Positions 36,786 through 45,427 of a DNA stretch of 64,000 bases are shown here, piece by piece. The stretch lies in NCBI GenBank assembly GCA_012516785.1, contig JAAYWH010000074.1, positions 1 through 64,000 of the forward strand, written 5' to 3'. Numbering within the stretch: position 1 is the first letter of the stretch; every line of letters begins with the position of its first letter. Made by a program: the position numbers and the translations under genes. This stretch comes from Methanomicrobiales archaeon (GTDB lineage: Archaea > Halobacteriota > Methanomicrobia > Methanomicrobiales > Methanospirillaceae). The notes under the pieces are model-generated. The model had not been told where the DNA came from and did not search any database. It saw only the letters and a program-made list of their open reading frames with translations.

Positions 36786-37673
36786 TCATGGCTCATTCTT
36801 CCATCGCCCCGTCTTTTTCAAAAAAAATTTTTTGATCCGTGGGACATTCTGCTCATAATGAATGGCAATCGAAGGGATGAGAAAAGGGAGGTATCGTGGG
36901 GCAATCAGGGCACCCATCAGGCTCTTCTCCATCAGGTTTCTCTCCTTCCCGATGACAAAATTTTGTTGTTTTCTCACGGCATCAAGGAACTCTTCCACAT
37001 CTTCAGAGTAAGCATACGTGAGCACACCCCCGTAGTCTCTCAGGAGATGTGCATCGGATCCTCCCGTAATTCCAAGGTCATACTTATCAGCCAGCTCCAC
37101 AGCCCGGATGTTCTCGAACCTTTGCATCCCGCCGCTTATTACCTCAAGTGCCCCAAAGCGGGATATCAACGCCTCCTTCAGGTACATCCTTTCAACACAT
37201 CGACCGATTCCCTTGTTGAACAACAAATATCCATAAGGATGTGCAGCACTACAGATGCAGGCATATCCTGATGCCTGGTCCAGGATTTCCTGAGTGGATG
37301 ACCTGATAGCCAGGTACGGGCTCCTCTGTCTTTTTCTCTCTATTGCAGTCGTGTAGAACGCCTGCAAATCCCCGGGCTGGTAAAAATAAATGAGGATATG
37401 CGGGCCGTCAAGGGCACTCACTTCAATTCCGGGAATGACGAGCGTGGATGGTGCACTCTTTATCGCCAGAATGCTGCCACTCACCTGGTTGTGATCGGTG
37501 ATGGCTATCCCTATGTTCTTTCTTTCTGCTTCGCGGAGGGCATCAGATACTTTGACTGGGGCATCGGAGTGATCAGTATGACAGTGCATATCGACCCTCC
37601 GGATACCTTCCAGGTCAACATCGATCGACAAGGGATCTCCAAATGATATCCTTCCTGGTTCTGTGACCTCCAT
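36786..37673 (-). CDS. PHP-domain phosphoesterase
   Basis: From the ATG at 37673 the protein has 295 residues. It has the PHP metal-binding motifs in order: DMHCHTDHSDAP, AITDHNQVSG, IPGIEVSALDG, ICSAAHPYGY and GITGGSDAHLLRDYGG. PHP enzymes hydrolyse phosphate esters using a three-metal centre; this single-domain form could act on a nucleotide, a sugar phosphate or histidinol phosphate. It is the last gene of the agmatine operon, 5 bases after a small frame, so it may clean up or regulate a polyamine-linked phosphate. Confidence 0.85.
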   Translation of the reverse strand: MEVTEPGRISFGDPLSIDVDLEGIRRVDMHCHTDHSDAPVKVSDALREAERKNIGIAITDHNQVSGSILAIKSAPSTLVIPGIEVSALDGPHILIYFYQPGDLQAFYTTAIERKRQRSPYLAIRSSTQEILDQASGYACICSAAHPYGYLLFNKGIGRCVERMYLKEALISRFGALEVISGGMQRFENIRAVELADKYDLGITGGSDAHLLRDYGGVLTYAYSEDVEEFLDAVRKQQNFVIGKERNLMEKSLMGALIAPRYLPFLIPSIAIHYEQNVPRIKKFFLKKTGRWKNEP

Positions 37674-37678
37674 TCTTC

Positions 37679-37852
37679 TCAATCCAGCAATTCGGTGTTG
37701 TACCTTGGATCGCCCTCCCATTTCAATGCCAGTATCCCAAAAAGGTCATGGTGATTGAAAGGATACACAGGTAATATCCATTGGTGGTATCGTGGCTTGA
37801 TGTTCAATTTTCCCGTGGTATGCACCTGTCGGACTTTCTCTTCTATGAACAC
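37679..37852 (-). CDS. Small coding-like frame between the agmatine deiminase and PHP genes, no ATG
   Basis: A reverse frame stays open from the stop codon at 37919 down to TGA at 37679. It encodes protein-like sequence including RYHQWILPVYPFNHHDL and FGILALKWEGDPRYNTELLD. No ATG is available; a GTG at 37852, after CAGAAGG, gives 57 residues. Up to 20 further residues upstream (ending GTTPDGNIQVPEG) also look coding, which suggests either a non-standard start or a lost 5' part. It fills almost exactly the 250-base space between two operon genes. The family is not recognised. Confidence 0.45.
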   Translation of the reverse strand: MFIEEKVRQVHTTGKLNIKPRYHQWILPVYPFNHHDLFGILALKWEGDPRYNTELLD

Positions 37853-37921
37853 CCCTTCTGGAACCTGAATATTTCCATCTGGGGTGGTGCCAGCGAGTTT
37901 CAGGGCGAGGGTCCGCCTTTA

Positions 37922-38977
37922 TCACATTACTAATTCTCTCTTGGGGGATTCGGGCTGCTGCTGGCTGATACAGTGGATTGTTCCGAGGCCGCGTACAAGT
38001 TCCCTTGAATCAATTCCTATTACCTCCCTTTCAGGGAATGCTCCCTTGAGGACTTTTTCAGCAATCTCATCATTCGGATCCCCGAATGATGGAAAGAGAA
38101 CGACCTGATTCGTGATAAGAAAGTTGGCATAACTTGCAGGCAGCCTGTTATCATCCCAGACCTCACCGGGCATGGGGAGGGGAATCACCGTGAGTGGTGT
38201 TCCGTCCTGATTCGCGGCTCTTTTGAGTATCTGGTAATTTTCCATGAGCGAGGAATAATTCTCATCACATGGATGTTCTGCAAGTGCACACAGGACGGTA
38301 TTATTGTTGACAAAACGGGCAATATCATCGACGTGTCCATCTGTATCATCTCCCACAATCCCATTTTTAAGCCAGATGACATGGCAGCAACCCAGGTATT
38401 CCCTGAGGTACCATGAGATCCAGCTCTGATCAAGACCGGGGTTGCGATTGCGGTTGAGAAGACACTGTTCGGTCGTAAGTACTGTGCCGCATCCGTTCAC
38501 ATCGATTGAACCCCCTTCCAGAACGATACCTGGGACAAATCGCGGAATAGTGAGTTCCTTGTTCATTTCAGAGGGGATGGTGTCATCCCGGAGCAGGCCA
38601 GGATACTTATTCCCCCATGCATTAAAAGTCCAGTCCACCATTGCAAGAGACGCATCTTTTTCCCGTGTAATAAAACTCGGGCCATAATCCCTGAACCAGA
38701 CATCCGCATACTCTATCCGGTGCATAATCAGGTGTTCAGTTCTTATTCGTTCTTCCTGGAAAATATCGGACAGATATTGGCCGACCTCTTCATTACTGAC
38801 GAGCAGGTGGATATCTTCATAGCGGGAGATCACCCTAATAATCTGGAGATATGCCTGTTCAACCGCGATGAGATCCGGGAAGGTGTCCTGATCCTTTGGC
38901 CAGGAGAACCACACCCCCTCCTGGCGTTCCCATTCGGCCGGCATCCGGAATCCCAGAGAACGAGGGGTCGCACCCAC
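37922..38977 (-). CDS. aguA: Agmatine deiminase
   Basis: With a GTG start at 38977 the product has 351 residues. It begins VGATPRSLGFRMPAEWERQE, the normal family start, and has the catalytic pieces WFRDYGPSFI, LEGGSIDVNGCGTVL and NGIVGDDTDGHVDDIARF. The active-site Cys near the C-terminus may be the one in GLGTIHCISQQ. It hydrolyses agmatine to N-carbamoylputrescine and ammonia. The upstream gene encodes the next enzyme, so together they make putrescine. The frame extends to 39082, but those residues overlap the amidase gene. Confidence 0.92.
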   Translation of the reverse strand: MGATPRSLGFRMPAEWERQEGVWFSWPKDQDTFPDLIAVEQAYLQIIRVISRYEDIHLLVSNEEVGQYLSDIFQEERIRTEHLIMHRIEYADVWFRDYGPSFITREKDASLAMVDWTFNAWGNKYPGLLRDDTIPSEMNKELTIPRFVPGIVLEGGSIDVNGCGTVLTTEQCLLNRNRNPGLDQSWISWYLREYLGCCHVIWLKNGIVGDDTDGHVDDIARFVNNNTVLCALAEHPCDENYSSLMENYQILKRAANQDGTPLTVIPLPMPGEVWDDNRLPASYANFLITNQVVLFPSFGDPNDEIAEKVLKGAFPEREVIGIDSRELVRGLGTIHCISQQQPESPKRELVM

Positions 38978-39002
38978 CAGCCCTTCTGGTCCCGGCACCC
39001 TC

Positions 39003-39863
39003 TCACGTCCCCCGGGTAAGAATCCCGTACATTTCAGGTCTCCGGTTCCGGAGAAAACCCCACCCGGACCGAACCATCTCATTCAGGTCAAGAGATATGT
39101 CTGCTATGACCACTTCGTCACGGTTGCTGCCTGCCCGGACAAGGACATTTCCGAACGAATCTGAGACAAATGAACTTCCCCAGAAGGTAAGATCTCCCTC
39201 AGTTCCCCACCGGTTCACGGCAGCGATATATACCCCGTTGGAGATAGCATGCCCCCGCTGGACCGTCTCCCAGGCAACCCGCCAGTCCCCTTCTGCAGGA
39301 TCCGAAAGCCCCTTTATCCATCCGATTGCGGTCGGGTAAAAGATAACATCGGCACCCATGAGGGTTACCGCCCGTGCTGCTTCCGGGAACCACTGGTCAT
39401 AGCAGATCAGGACTGCACACTTAACTGGTCCGCAGGAGTAGATCCTGAACGAATCTCCTCCTGAAAAGTAATTTTGTTCATAAAAGAGGGGATCATGGGG
39501 GATATGCACTTTCCGATAAGGAGGCATGATCGTCCCATTCTCATCGATCACCACGGCTGAGTTGTAATACCTTCCCCCATCGCCTTTTTCGAAAAGGGGG
39601 ACAATGACAGTGACCTTGAAGTACCTGGCAAACTCTGCAAATCTGGTGGTGGTCTCTCCCGGGACTGGTTCTGCATAGAGGGTAGCATCGCAATATTCTT
39701 CCTGCGGGAAATAGGGTGTCCTGAAGAGTTCCTGGAGACATATGATCCGGGCTCCCTCATCAGCGGCTTTTCGGCAAAATGCGAGGGTTCGTGACAGGTT
39801 CTCTTCAACATCTCCAGATACCATGGTCTGGACAAGCCCAATCCTTACGTTCCCATGTGCCAT
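39003..39863 (-). CDS. aguB: N-carbamoylputrescine amidase
   Basis: From the ATG at 39863 the product has 286 residues. It is a nitrilase-fold amidohydrolase with the Glu-Lys-Cys triad: Glu in ICLQELFRTPYF, Lys in YRKVHIPHDP and Cys in LICYDQWFPEA. RGHAISNGVYIAAVNR also matches plant-type and bacterial AguB. It releases putrescine, CO2 and ammonia from N-carbamoylputrescine. It is the first gene of the operon. A TATA-like GTTAAATGTA (39905-39896, reverse) supports the later of several in-frame starts. Confidence 0.92.
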   Translation of the reverse strand: MAHGNVRIGLVQTMVSGDVEENLSRTLAFCRKAADEGARIICLQELFRTPYFPQEEYCDATLYAEPVPGETTTRFAEFARYFKVTVIVPLFEKGDGGRYYNSAVVIDENGTIMPPYRKVHIPHDPLFYEQNYFSGGDSFRIYSCGPVKCAVLICYDQWFPEAARAVTLMGADVIFYPTAIGWIKGLSDPAEGDWRVAWETVQRGHAISNGVYIAAVNRWGTEGDLTFWGSSFVSDSFGNVLVRAGSNRDEVVIADISLDLNEMVRSGWGFLRNRRPEMYGILTRGT

Positions 39864-40143
39864 TGGTTTCCGCACAGCTGTTAGGCCCATGATACATTTA
39901 ACATATGCCAAAGTACAGGGGAAGAGGATATCTCCCCTTTCAGGACATCCTGGCTGCCTCCCGTTGTTTTGCCGGTCACGTTCATTTCAGTATGCCCTTG
40001 GATGAAATACGGAGTCCCCTCCTGGGGGCCCTTTTCGGATTTCCAACAGGACCGGACACGGATTTTAATCATTCTTCCTCCTGGCTTTGAAAAAGGAAAT
40101 TTTTTAAGTTACTATTATATGGCATCACATAGGAGGATATCCT

Positions 40144-40635
40144 ATGCAAGAGAGTGTATCCAAAACAAAGGCAGGAGGTATCTTAATCGGATCGGTCCTG
40201 CTCTGTAACTGTGCTGGTTTGCTAGGATCACTTTTCACCACTACCGGGCCCGGCTCATGGTATTCGACACTCATAAAACCAGCATTCAATCCGCCAGCAT
40301 GGATTTTTGCACCAGTCTGGACCCTGTTATATATTCTTATGGGGATCTCCCTGTATCTTGTAATCATGGAAGGAATCAAAGGGCGTGATGTTCGTATTCC
40401 TCTTCTTGTTTTCACCATCCAGCTGATCCTAAACATCCTCTGGTCATATGCCTTCTTCGGCCTGGAGTCGACCTTTTTCGGTCTCCTCGTCATTATCCTT
40501 CTCTGGATCTCGATTGTGGCTACAATGATTCTTTTCTATCCTGTCCGGAAAGCTGCTGCCTGGCTTCTCGTTCCCTATATTTTATGGGTTTCATTTGCCA
40601 CACTTCTAACCTACACTATTTACAGCCTCAATTGA
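40144..40635 (+). CDS. tspO: TspO/MBR family membrane protein
   Basis: The 163-residue protein has five membrane helices and the TspO signature. TTGPGSWYSTLIKPAFNPPAWIFAPVWTLLYILMGISLYLV includes the W-Y and PPxWxFxPxWTxLY motif; LNILWSYAFFGLES follows. TspO proteins bind porphyrins and hydrophobic ligands. AGGAGG lies directly upstream and an ACTATTATATGG TATA-like box is about 33 bases before the ATG. Confidence 0.92.
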   Translation: MQESVSKTKAGGILIGSVLLCNCAGLLGSLFTTTGPGSWYSTLIKPAFNPPAWIFAPVWTLLYILMGISLYLVIMEGIKGRDVRIPLLVFTIQLILNILWSYAFFGLESTFFGLLVIILLWISIVATMILFYPVRKAAAWLLVPYILWVSFATLLTYTIYSLN

Positions 40636-40695
40636 ACGTTTCGGAAAAATAATCCCTTTTTACCGGGATCCGAGGATTCTAAAAAATTGTTGTTC

Positions 40696-42615
40696 TTAGT
40701 TCTTTGAGTATCTGGTTTTTTTGGGGTATCCTATGCTGGAAAGGCTCTCTTTTATCTCATCGAGAATGGTAGGATCATCAATGGTTGCCGGTATCCGGTA
40801 TTCGGTTCCGTCGGCAATTTTTTTCATGGTCCCCCGAAGAATCTTTCCTGATCGTGTTTTTGGGAGCCTTCGGACCACGATGGCTATCTTGAACGATGCT
40901 ATGGGCCCGATTCGTTCCCGTACGAGGCGGATCAGTTCCTGTTCGATACCGGAGGGATCACGAATCACGCCTGTTTTGAGAACCACAAATCCGATTGGGA
41001 TCTCCCCCTTCACTTCATCGGCAACTCCTGTCACTGCACATTCGGCTACATCCTGATGGGATGCAAGCACCTCTTCCATTGCCCCTGTTGAGAGCCGATG
41101 CCCTGCAGTATTGATGATATCGTCAATACGGCCCATAATCCAGAGATAACCATCGTTATCGATGAAACCTGCATCCCCGGTAAGATAATAACCGGGGTAT
41201 TCAGCCAAATAAGTGGTAGAGAAGTCACGCTCATTGTTCCAGAGCGTGGTAAGGCAGCCGGGCGGAAGAGGGAGCCGTATCACGATGTTTCCGATTTGGG
41301 AAGGGGGAAGTTCCTCACCATGTTCATCGAGTACCTGTACGTCATATCCCGGTACTGGTTTGGTACATGAACCCGGCTTTATCGGCAGCAGACCCAGACC
41401 TGCCGTATTAGCCCCTATCGCCCAACCTGTTTCTGTCTGCCACCAATGATCAACCACTGGCACATTCAGCCTCTTTTTTGCCCATAAGAGCGTATCGGGA
41501 TCGCATCGCTCTCCGGCAAGAAAGAGCATCCGGAACTTTGACAGATCGTATTTTTTAATGTGCATACCATCCGGGTCCTCCCTCTTGATTGCACGAAAAG
41601 CCGTCGGGGCGGTGAAGAGAACGTGTACTCCATGCTCTGCAATCACCCTCCAGAATGCCCCGGGGTCAGGGGTTCCCACCGATTTTCCTTCGTAGAGGAT
41701 GGTTGTACAGCCATATGCAAGGGGTGCATAGACAATATACGAATGTCCTACTACCCACCCTACATCTGACGCCGCCCAGAAGATCTCTCCAGGTTTCATA
41801 CCATATATATTTGACATACTCCAGTTGAGTGCAACGAGATGCCCGCCGTTATCCCGTACCACCCCCTTTGGGACACCTGTGGTCCCTGAAGTGTAGAGGA
41901 TGTAGAGGGGATCTGTCGCTTTACAAGGAACACATGTTGCAGGCTGATCATTGTCCATCAGTTGATCCCATGAAATGTCCCTCCCTTCAACAAGGGATGC
42001 AAGGAGCTGATGGCGCTGGTAAATGACACATCGCAAAGGGCCTGTTTCTGCCAGCTGTATTGCTTCATCAAGAAGAGGTTTATACGGAATCACCCGTGTG
42101 ATCTCAATGCCGCAGGATGCTGAAATGATCATTCTGGGTTGTGCATCTCTGATTCGTGCAGCCAGCTCCCGGGCAGCAAAACCGCCAAATACCACTGAAT
42201 GAATTGCACCTATCCGTGCACAAGCCAGCATCGCGATGACTGTTTCCGGGATCATGGGCATGTAGATAACTACCCGATCCCCCTGCTTTACCCCTTCCCT
42301 GATCAGTCCTCCGGCACACTGTGCCACCAGATCCCTTAAGGTACGGTAGCTGAATTTTCTGATCACAGAGGTGACAGGGCTGTCATAAATAAGGGCTGTC
42401 TGACCCCCTCTTCCCCGCTCCACATGGAGATCAAGGCAATTGTAACAGGTGTTGAGGATCGCACCTTCAAACCAGCGGTAATGAGGGCCGCTTGAGTTTG
42501 ATAGAACTTTATTCCACTTCTTTTCCCAAGAGATCCCTTCGGCAGCATGGCCCCAGAATGTCTCCGGATCATCGATCGAATGCCGATATACCGCATCATA
42601 CTCAGAAACAGGAAT
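40696..42615 (-). CDS. prpE: Propionate/acetate-CoA ligase (AMP-forming), apparent AUU start
   Basis: The reverse frame spans 639 residues if it starts at an ATT at 42615. GGGTGA lies 6 bases before that ATT, and the next in-frame ATG/GTG/TTG is only at 42423. The 64 residues between belong to the protein: SEYDAVYRHSIDDPETFWGH and WFEGAILNTCYNCLDLHVE are typical of PrpE/Acs N-termini. Core motifs include LYILYTSGTTGVPKGVVRD, WWQTETGW, YLTGDAGFIDNDGYLW and TRSGKILRG. It activates a short acyl group as its CoA ester, using ATP to AMP; similarity is closest to PrpE. A TGCTA-N5-TGGCA palindrome overlaps its start of transcription. Confidence 0.9.
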   Translation of the reverse strand: MPVSEYDAVYRHSIDDPETFWGHAAEGISWEKKWNKVLSNSSGPHYRWFEGAILNTCYNCLDLHVERGRGGQTALIYDSPVTSVIRKFSYRTLRDLVAQCAGGLIREGVKQGDRVVIYMPMIPETVIAMLACARIGAIHSVVFGGFAARELAARIRDAQPRMIISASCGIEITRVIPYKPLLDEAIQLAETGPLRCVIYQRHQLLASLVEGRDISWDQLMDNDQPATCVPCKATDPLYILYTSGTTGVPKGVVRDNGGHLVALNWSMSNIYGMKPGEIFWAASDVGWVVGHSYIVYAPLAYGCTTILYEGKSVGTPDPGAFWRVIAEHGVHVLFTAPTAFRAIKREDPDGMHIKKYDLSKFRMLFLAGERCDPDTLLWAKKRLNVPVVDHWWQTETGWAIGANTAGLGLLPIKPGSCTKPVPGYDVQVLDEHGEELPPSQIGNIVIRLPLPPGCLTTLWNNERDFSTTYLAEYPGYYLTGDAGFIDNDGYLWIMGRIDDIINTAGHRLSTGAMEEVLASHQDVAECAVTGVADEVKGEIPIGFVVLKTGVIRDPSGIEQELIRLVRERIGPIASFKIAIVVRRLPKTRSGKILRGTMKKIADGTEYRIPATIDDPTILDEIKESLSSIGYPKKTRYSKN

Positions 42616-42627
42616 AGAACTTCACCC

Positions 42628-42642
42628 TGCCAAGTTATAGCA
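42628..42642. promoter_or_regulatory. TGCTA-N5-TRGCA palindrome at the acyl-CoA ligase promoter
   Basis: On the reverse strand the site reads TGCTATAACTTGGCA. A TATA-like GTTTTTTATC lies about 25-33 bases upstream of the predicted start near 42643, so the palindrome covers the start site and precedes the ribosome site. Related sites are at 47303-47317 and 52208-52222. Confidence 0.5.
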
Positions 42643-42757
42643 TGGCAAGTATTCTCTTCAGACGATAAAAAACTTTTTTATTCTTACGTTTAAGTCATAT
42701 CACGCTATACTGCCGTGGAATTTTCGAATCAATACTTGCACAGGCTTATCTGGTGAT

Positions 42758-43333
42758 ATGTCACACGTAATCCCAATGGAAATCCTCACGGTCGCAATTA
42801 TTGCAATAGCTCTTGCTTTTGACTGTTTTGCCGTTTCACTGGGTGCTGGGACCGTGATAAAGGAAAGAAGGATATTATCCGCTGCAGTGATGGGATTGTT
42901 CTTCGGGGGGTTCCAGATGGGAATGGCACTCGCCGGATGGGCGGCAGGAAGCTGGATCGCATCGATAATCGGTTTCATCGATCACTGGATAGCGTTCTGC
43001 ATCCTTGCTGTTATCGGGGTAAAAATGATGTATGAAGGCTTCATTGGTGAAGAAACCCCTGACCGGAATTATCTGAACCTGACAACCCTGATCATCCTTG
43101 CTATCGCGACAAGCATCGATTCGCTCGGTGTTGGGTTATCCCTCGCCCTTCTCTCGACCGGTACTGTTCTCCCGGCTCTCATTATCGGCATTACCAGTTT
43201 CATATTCTCATTCCTTGGCGTATTGTTAGGGTCCCGGCTGGCCGCACATTATGGTCGTCCAGTAGAGATTGCCGGGGGGATCGTACTTGTGGGAATCGGT
43301 ATCCGAATTCTCGCCGGGCATCTCGCTTCTTGA
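42758..43333 (+). CDS. mntP: Manganese efflux pump MntP
   Basis: The 191-residue membrane protein has six helices in two halves. The conserved helices have the MntP aspartates: AIALAFDCFAVSLGAG and ATSIDSLGVGLSLALL. It exports Mn2+. An internal ATG at 42776 (MEILTV) is the more usual family start. It is read divergently from the acyl-CoA ligase with about 140 bases between. Confidence 0.9.
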   Translation: MSHVIPMEILTVAIIAIALAFDCFAVSLGAGTVIKERRILSAAVMGLFFGGFQMGMALAGWAAGSWIASIIGFIDHWIAFCILAVIGVKMMYEGFIGEETPDRNYLNLTTLIILAIATSIDSLGVGLSLALLSTGTVLPALIIGITSFIFSFLGVLLGSRLAAHYGRPVEIAGGIVLVGIGIRILAGHLAS

Positions 43334-43411
43334 ATGCCACATTATTCTACGGAAGGTCTTGGTTCGACAACAAGGTACTTATCCTGGGAAGTTACAGGGC
43401 ATTCCTGATCC

Positions 43412-43939
43412 ATGATGAATTCACGGGATATGTTCCTGATTGCAGTTCTGCTCAGTGCAGGCACTATCCTTCGATTTGTGCTCGTCATGGCCGGAGAGCT
43501 GGTGACTCCGAATGTGATGGTTGCATTCTATAGTGTGATCATAATGGTCTTTTTGCGTTCATTTGGGGGGGCGGTAGGGATAGGACTTCTCAGCGGTATC
43601 ATTACCGCGCTCATTAGCCAGTCTCTGGTTAATCCTGCTTTTTTGTTATCCGAGCCATTGGGTGCTGCGGTTTGCCTGATAACCTTCCTTTCCCTTCAGT
43701 ATCACAAGAGAGTGGCATCCTTCGTTGCCGCATTTGCTGCCACAGTTGCGAGTGGGGGTGCATATACGGCTCTGGCTCTGTCAATGAACAGCGTCCGGAT
43801 TCTTGCTGCATTCTCCGATCCCATGGTCTTTCTTTTCAGGATGACGATAGTGATCACGGTAACAGCCCTGGTAAATGCCTGCATGGCCAGCCTGCTCTTT
43901 CATGCTATCAGGACTTACCAGGGCAGTATCAGGCCGTAA
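43412..43939 (+). CDS. Six-helix membrane protein, ECF S-component-like
   Basis: This 175-residue protein has five to six hydrophobic helices and little soluble sequence. The arrangement (IITALISQSLVNPAF, ALGA-like turns, and a helical bundle with GGAYTALAL) resembles substrate-binding S components of ECF vitamin transporters or tryptophan-type TrpP proteins. No ECF ATPase or T component is adjacent, so it would share one encoded elsewhere. The substrate is unknown. Confidence 0.55.
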   Translation: MMNSRDMFLIAVLLSAGTILRFVLVMAGELVTPNVMVAFYSVIIMVFLRSFGGAVGIGLLSGIITALISQSLVNPAFLLSEPLGAAVCLITFLSLQYHKRVASFVAAFAATVASGGAYTALALSMNSVRILAAFSDPMVFLFRMTIVITVTALVNACMASLLFHAIRTYQGSIRP

Positions 43940-43986
43940 GGGGTAATATTTATAGGCTCGCTCTCTGAATTGCGTATAAAGAAGGT

Positions 43987-44361
43987 ATGCAAGTGGAAGA
44001 TATCTATAAAAAAATTTACCTGAAACTGAACAGGATGGGCGTCTTTGATGTCCGGCAATACGCTGTTATCGAAAAGCCGCCTTTTACACCACTGTGCATA
44101 GACAGGATCGCTGATGACTGCTACGCCCTGTCTCAGAACCGGGTTGAGGAGGGTTCAGTGATCTCTGACCCGGATGTTGAAATCCGGATTGACCATAAAA
44201 AGAAGGTGGCTGAACCAACGTCATATCAGGACCGATCAGTCCGGAAAATAGTGTATCCCAAACCCGGAATGGTCAATTTGCAGATGAAAAACGAACTTGC
44301 TTCATATCTCGACCGGTGGCTTGATGATCTCTTATCCCAAGGATTTATCCGCCACCAATAG
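43987..44361 (+). CDS. Hypothetical archaeal protein
   Basis: In this 124-residue soluble protein the N-terminal half has YLKLNRMGVFDVRQYAVIEK, and a C-terminal helix runs LQMKNELASYLDRWLDDLL. No motif or family is recognised. It starts 47 bases after the membrane protein gene and may be transcribed with it. Confidence 0.55.
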   Translation: MQVEDIYKKIYLKLNRMGVFDVRQYAVIEKPPFTPLCIDRIADDCYALSQNRVEEGSVISDPDVEIRIDHKKKVAEPTSYQDRSVRKIVYPKPGMVNLQMKNELASYLDRWLDDLLSQGFIRHQ

Positions 44362-44539
44362 AAGGAAAAGACCGGAATAAATTTCAAACTCCCGTGGGAG
44401 GACCCCGGTGTCACCACCAGAGCCTCAGGGGACGGGATATGATCCGTTAAAAATTCCGTATCATTTTTTCCGTAGCATTTTTTATCCGGAAGAATACAAA
44501 AGATTTAATAAGCAATCCTTTCAATTTTATATCAGGTGT

Positions 44540-45217
44540 ATTAGTGTCCAACTAAGTCACCGAATGAACGTTCAGTCCAATGGTTGACGTCCTGCCTGGA
44601 TTCAGGCAGGGCTGAGACCTCCTGAGGATGCCACCTGAAAATTTCAAGAGAAATGGGGTGGGATTTCTTTTCTGTGAATCATGAAAACATGAGATTCATC
44701 TCTTGCATTCATTCAGATCAAGTCGAAGACTACTGCCTTGCGTTAAGAGCATAACTGTGTTACTGTTCAATAGCTCCGCTATTGCACAAGTCTCCTACAA
44801 AACATTCCTCATACAAAGAATTCATCTGAGTCTGTATGAACCAACATTCGAGAAAATGGGTGTGCCCCAGGAGGTTATGTGCGGATCACATGGTCAGCCC
44901 TCTGGTACTATTTCTCTCTCATATTCCGGTCTTCCGCTGTTCTGACCGGATTATTCACAGTAACAGAGCATCATGTTCTCCAGACCTCTGTGCGGCCCAG
45001 TGAACGGGAACGTCTTTATCACCTATCCATCGTCATGCCGTTATGATGGATGGATCCGTTCCGTGCTGCATCGGATCTCCCTGAACATTTGTTCGGCCCA
45101 GAGACTTGACCTCTTTGTCGCTGGAAGATCTTCGAGCCGTTTGGATCTTCCGGCTGGCCAAATCTTTGCACGTATCCCCAGAATTCCCCTCTGAGGCATA
45201 CCCTAGTATACACTAAT
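44540..45217. repeat. Non-coding 0.7-kb segment bounded by an 8-bp inverted repeat
   Basis: ATTAGTGT (44540-44547) is matched by ACACTAAT (45210-45217). Inside lie several perfect stems: TGAACGTTCA (44565-44574), CCTGCCTG-GATT-CAGGCAGG (44591-44610) and CAATAGC-TCC-GCTATTG (about 44770-44786). No reliable protein frame is present on either strand; frames of 73-80 codons lack ribosome sites. The flanking DNA is strongly AT-rich. This could be a miniature or decayed transposable element, or a structured RNA. The whole gap between genes is 44362-45427. Confidence 0.35.
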
Positions 45218-45427
45218 GTAATAAATACTTTTTGTTATTCTTTGTTTTTATATCCATCAAAAAAATAATTCAATAAAAGACGCGCAGGATACGCGGTCGA
45301 TACTATACTTCAACAGGACTTCCATCCTGGATCGGCTTCGCTCATGTCAAATAATCGTGAATATTTTCATTTAGCCGGATTTAATGGAGAATTGAAGGTA
45401 AAAAAGGATATTTCAATGCGGGAAGAA

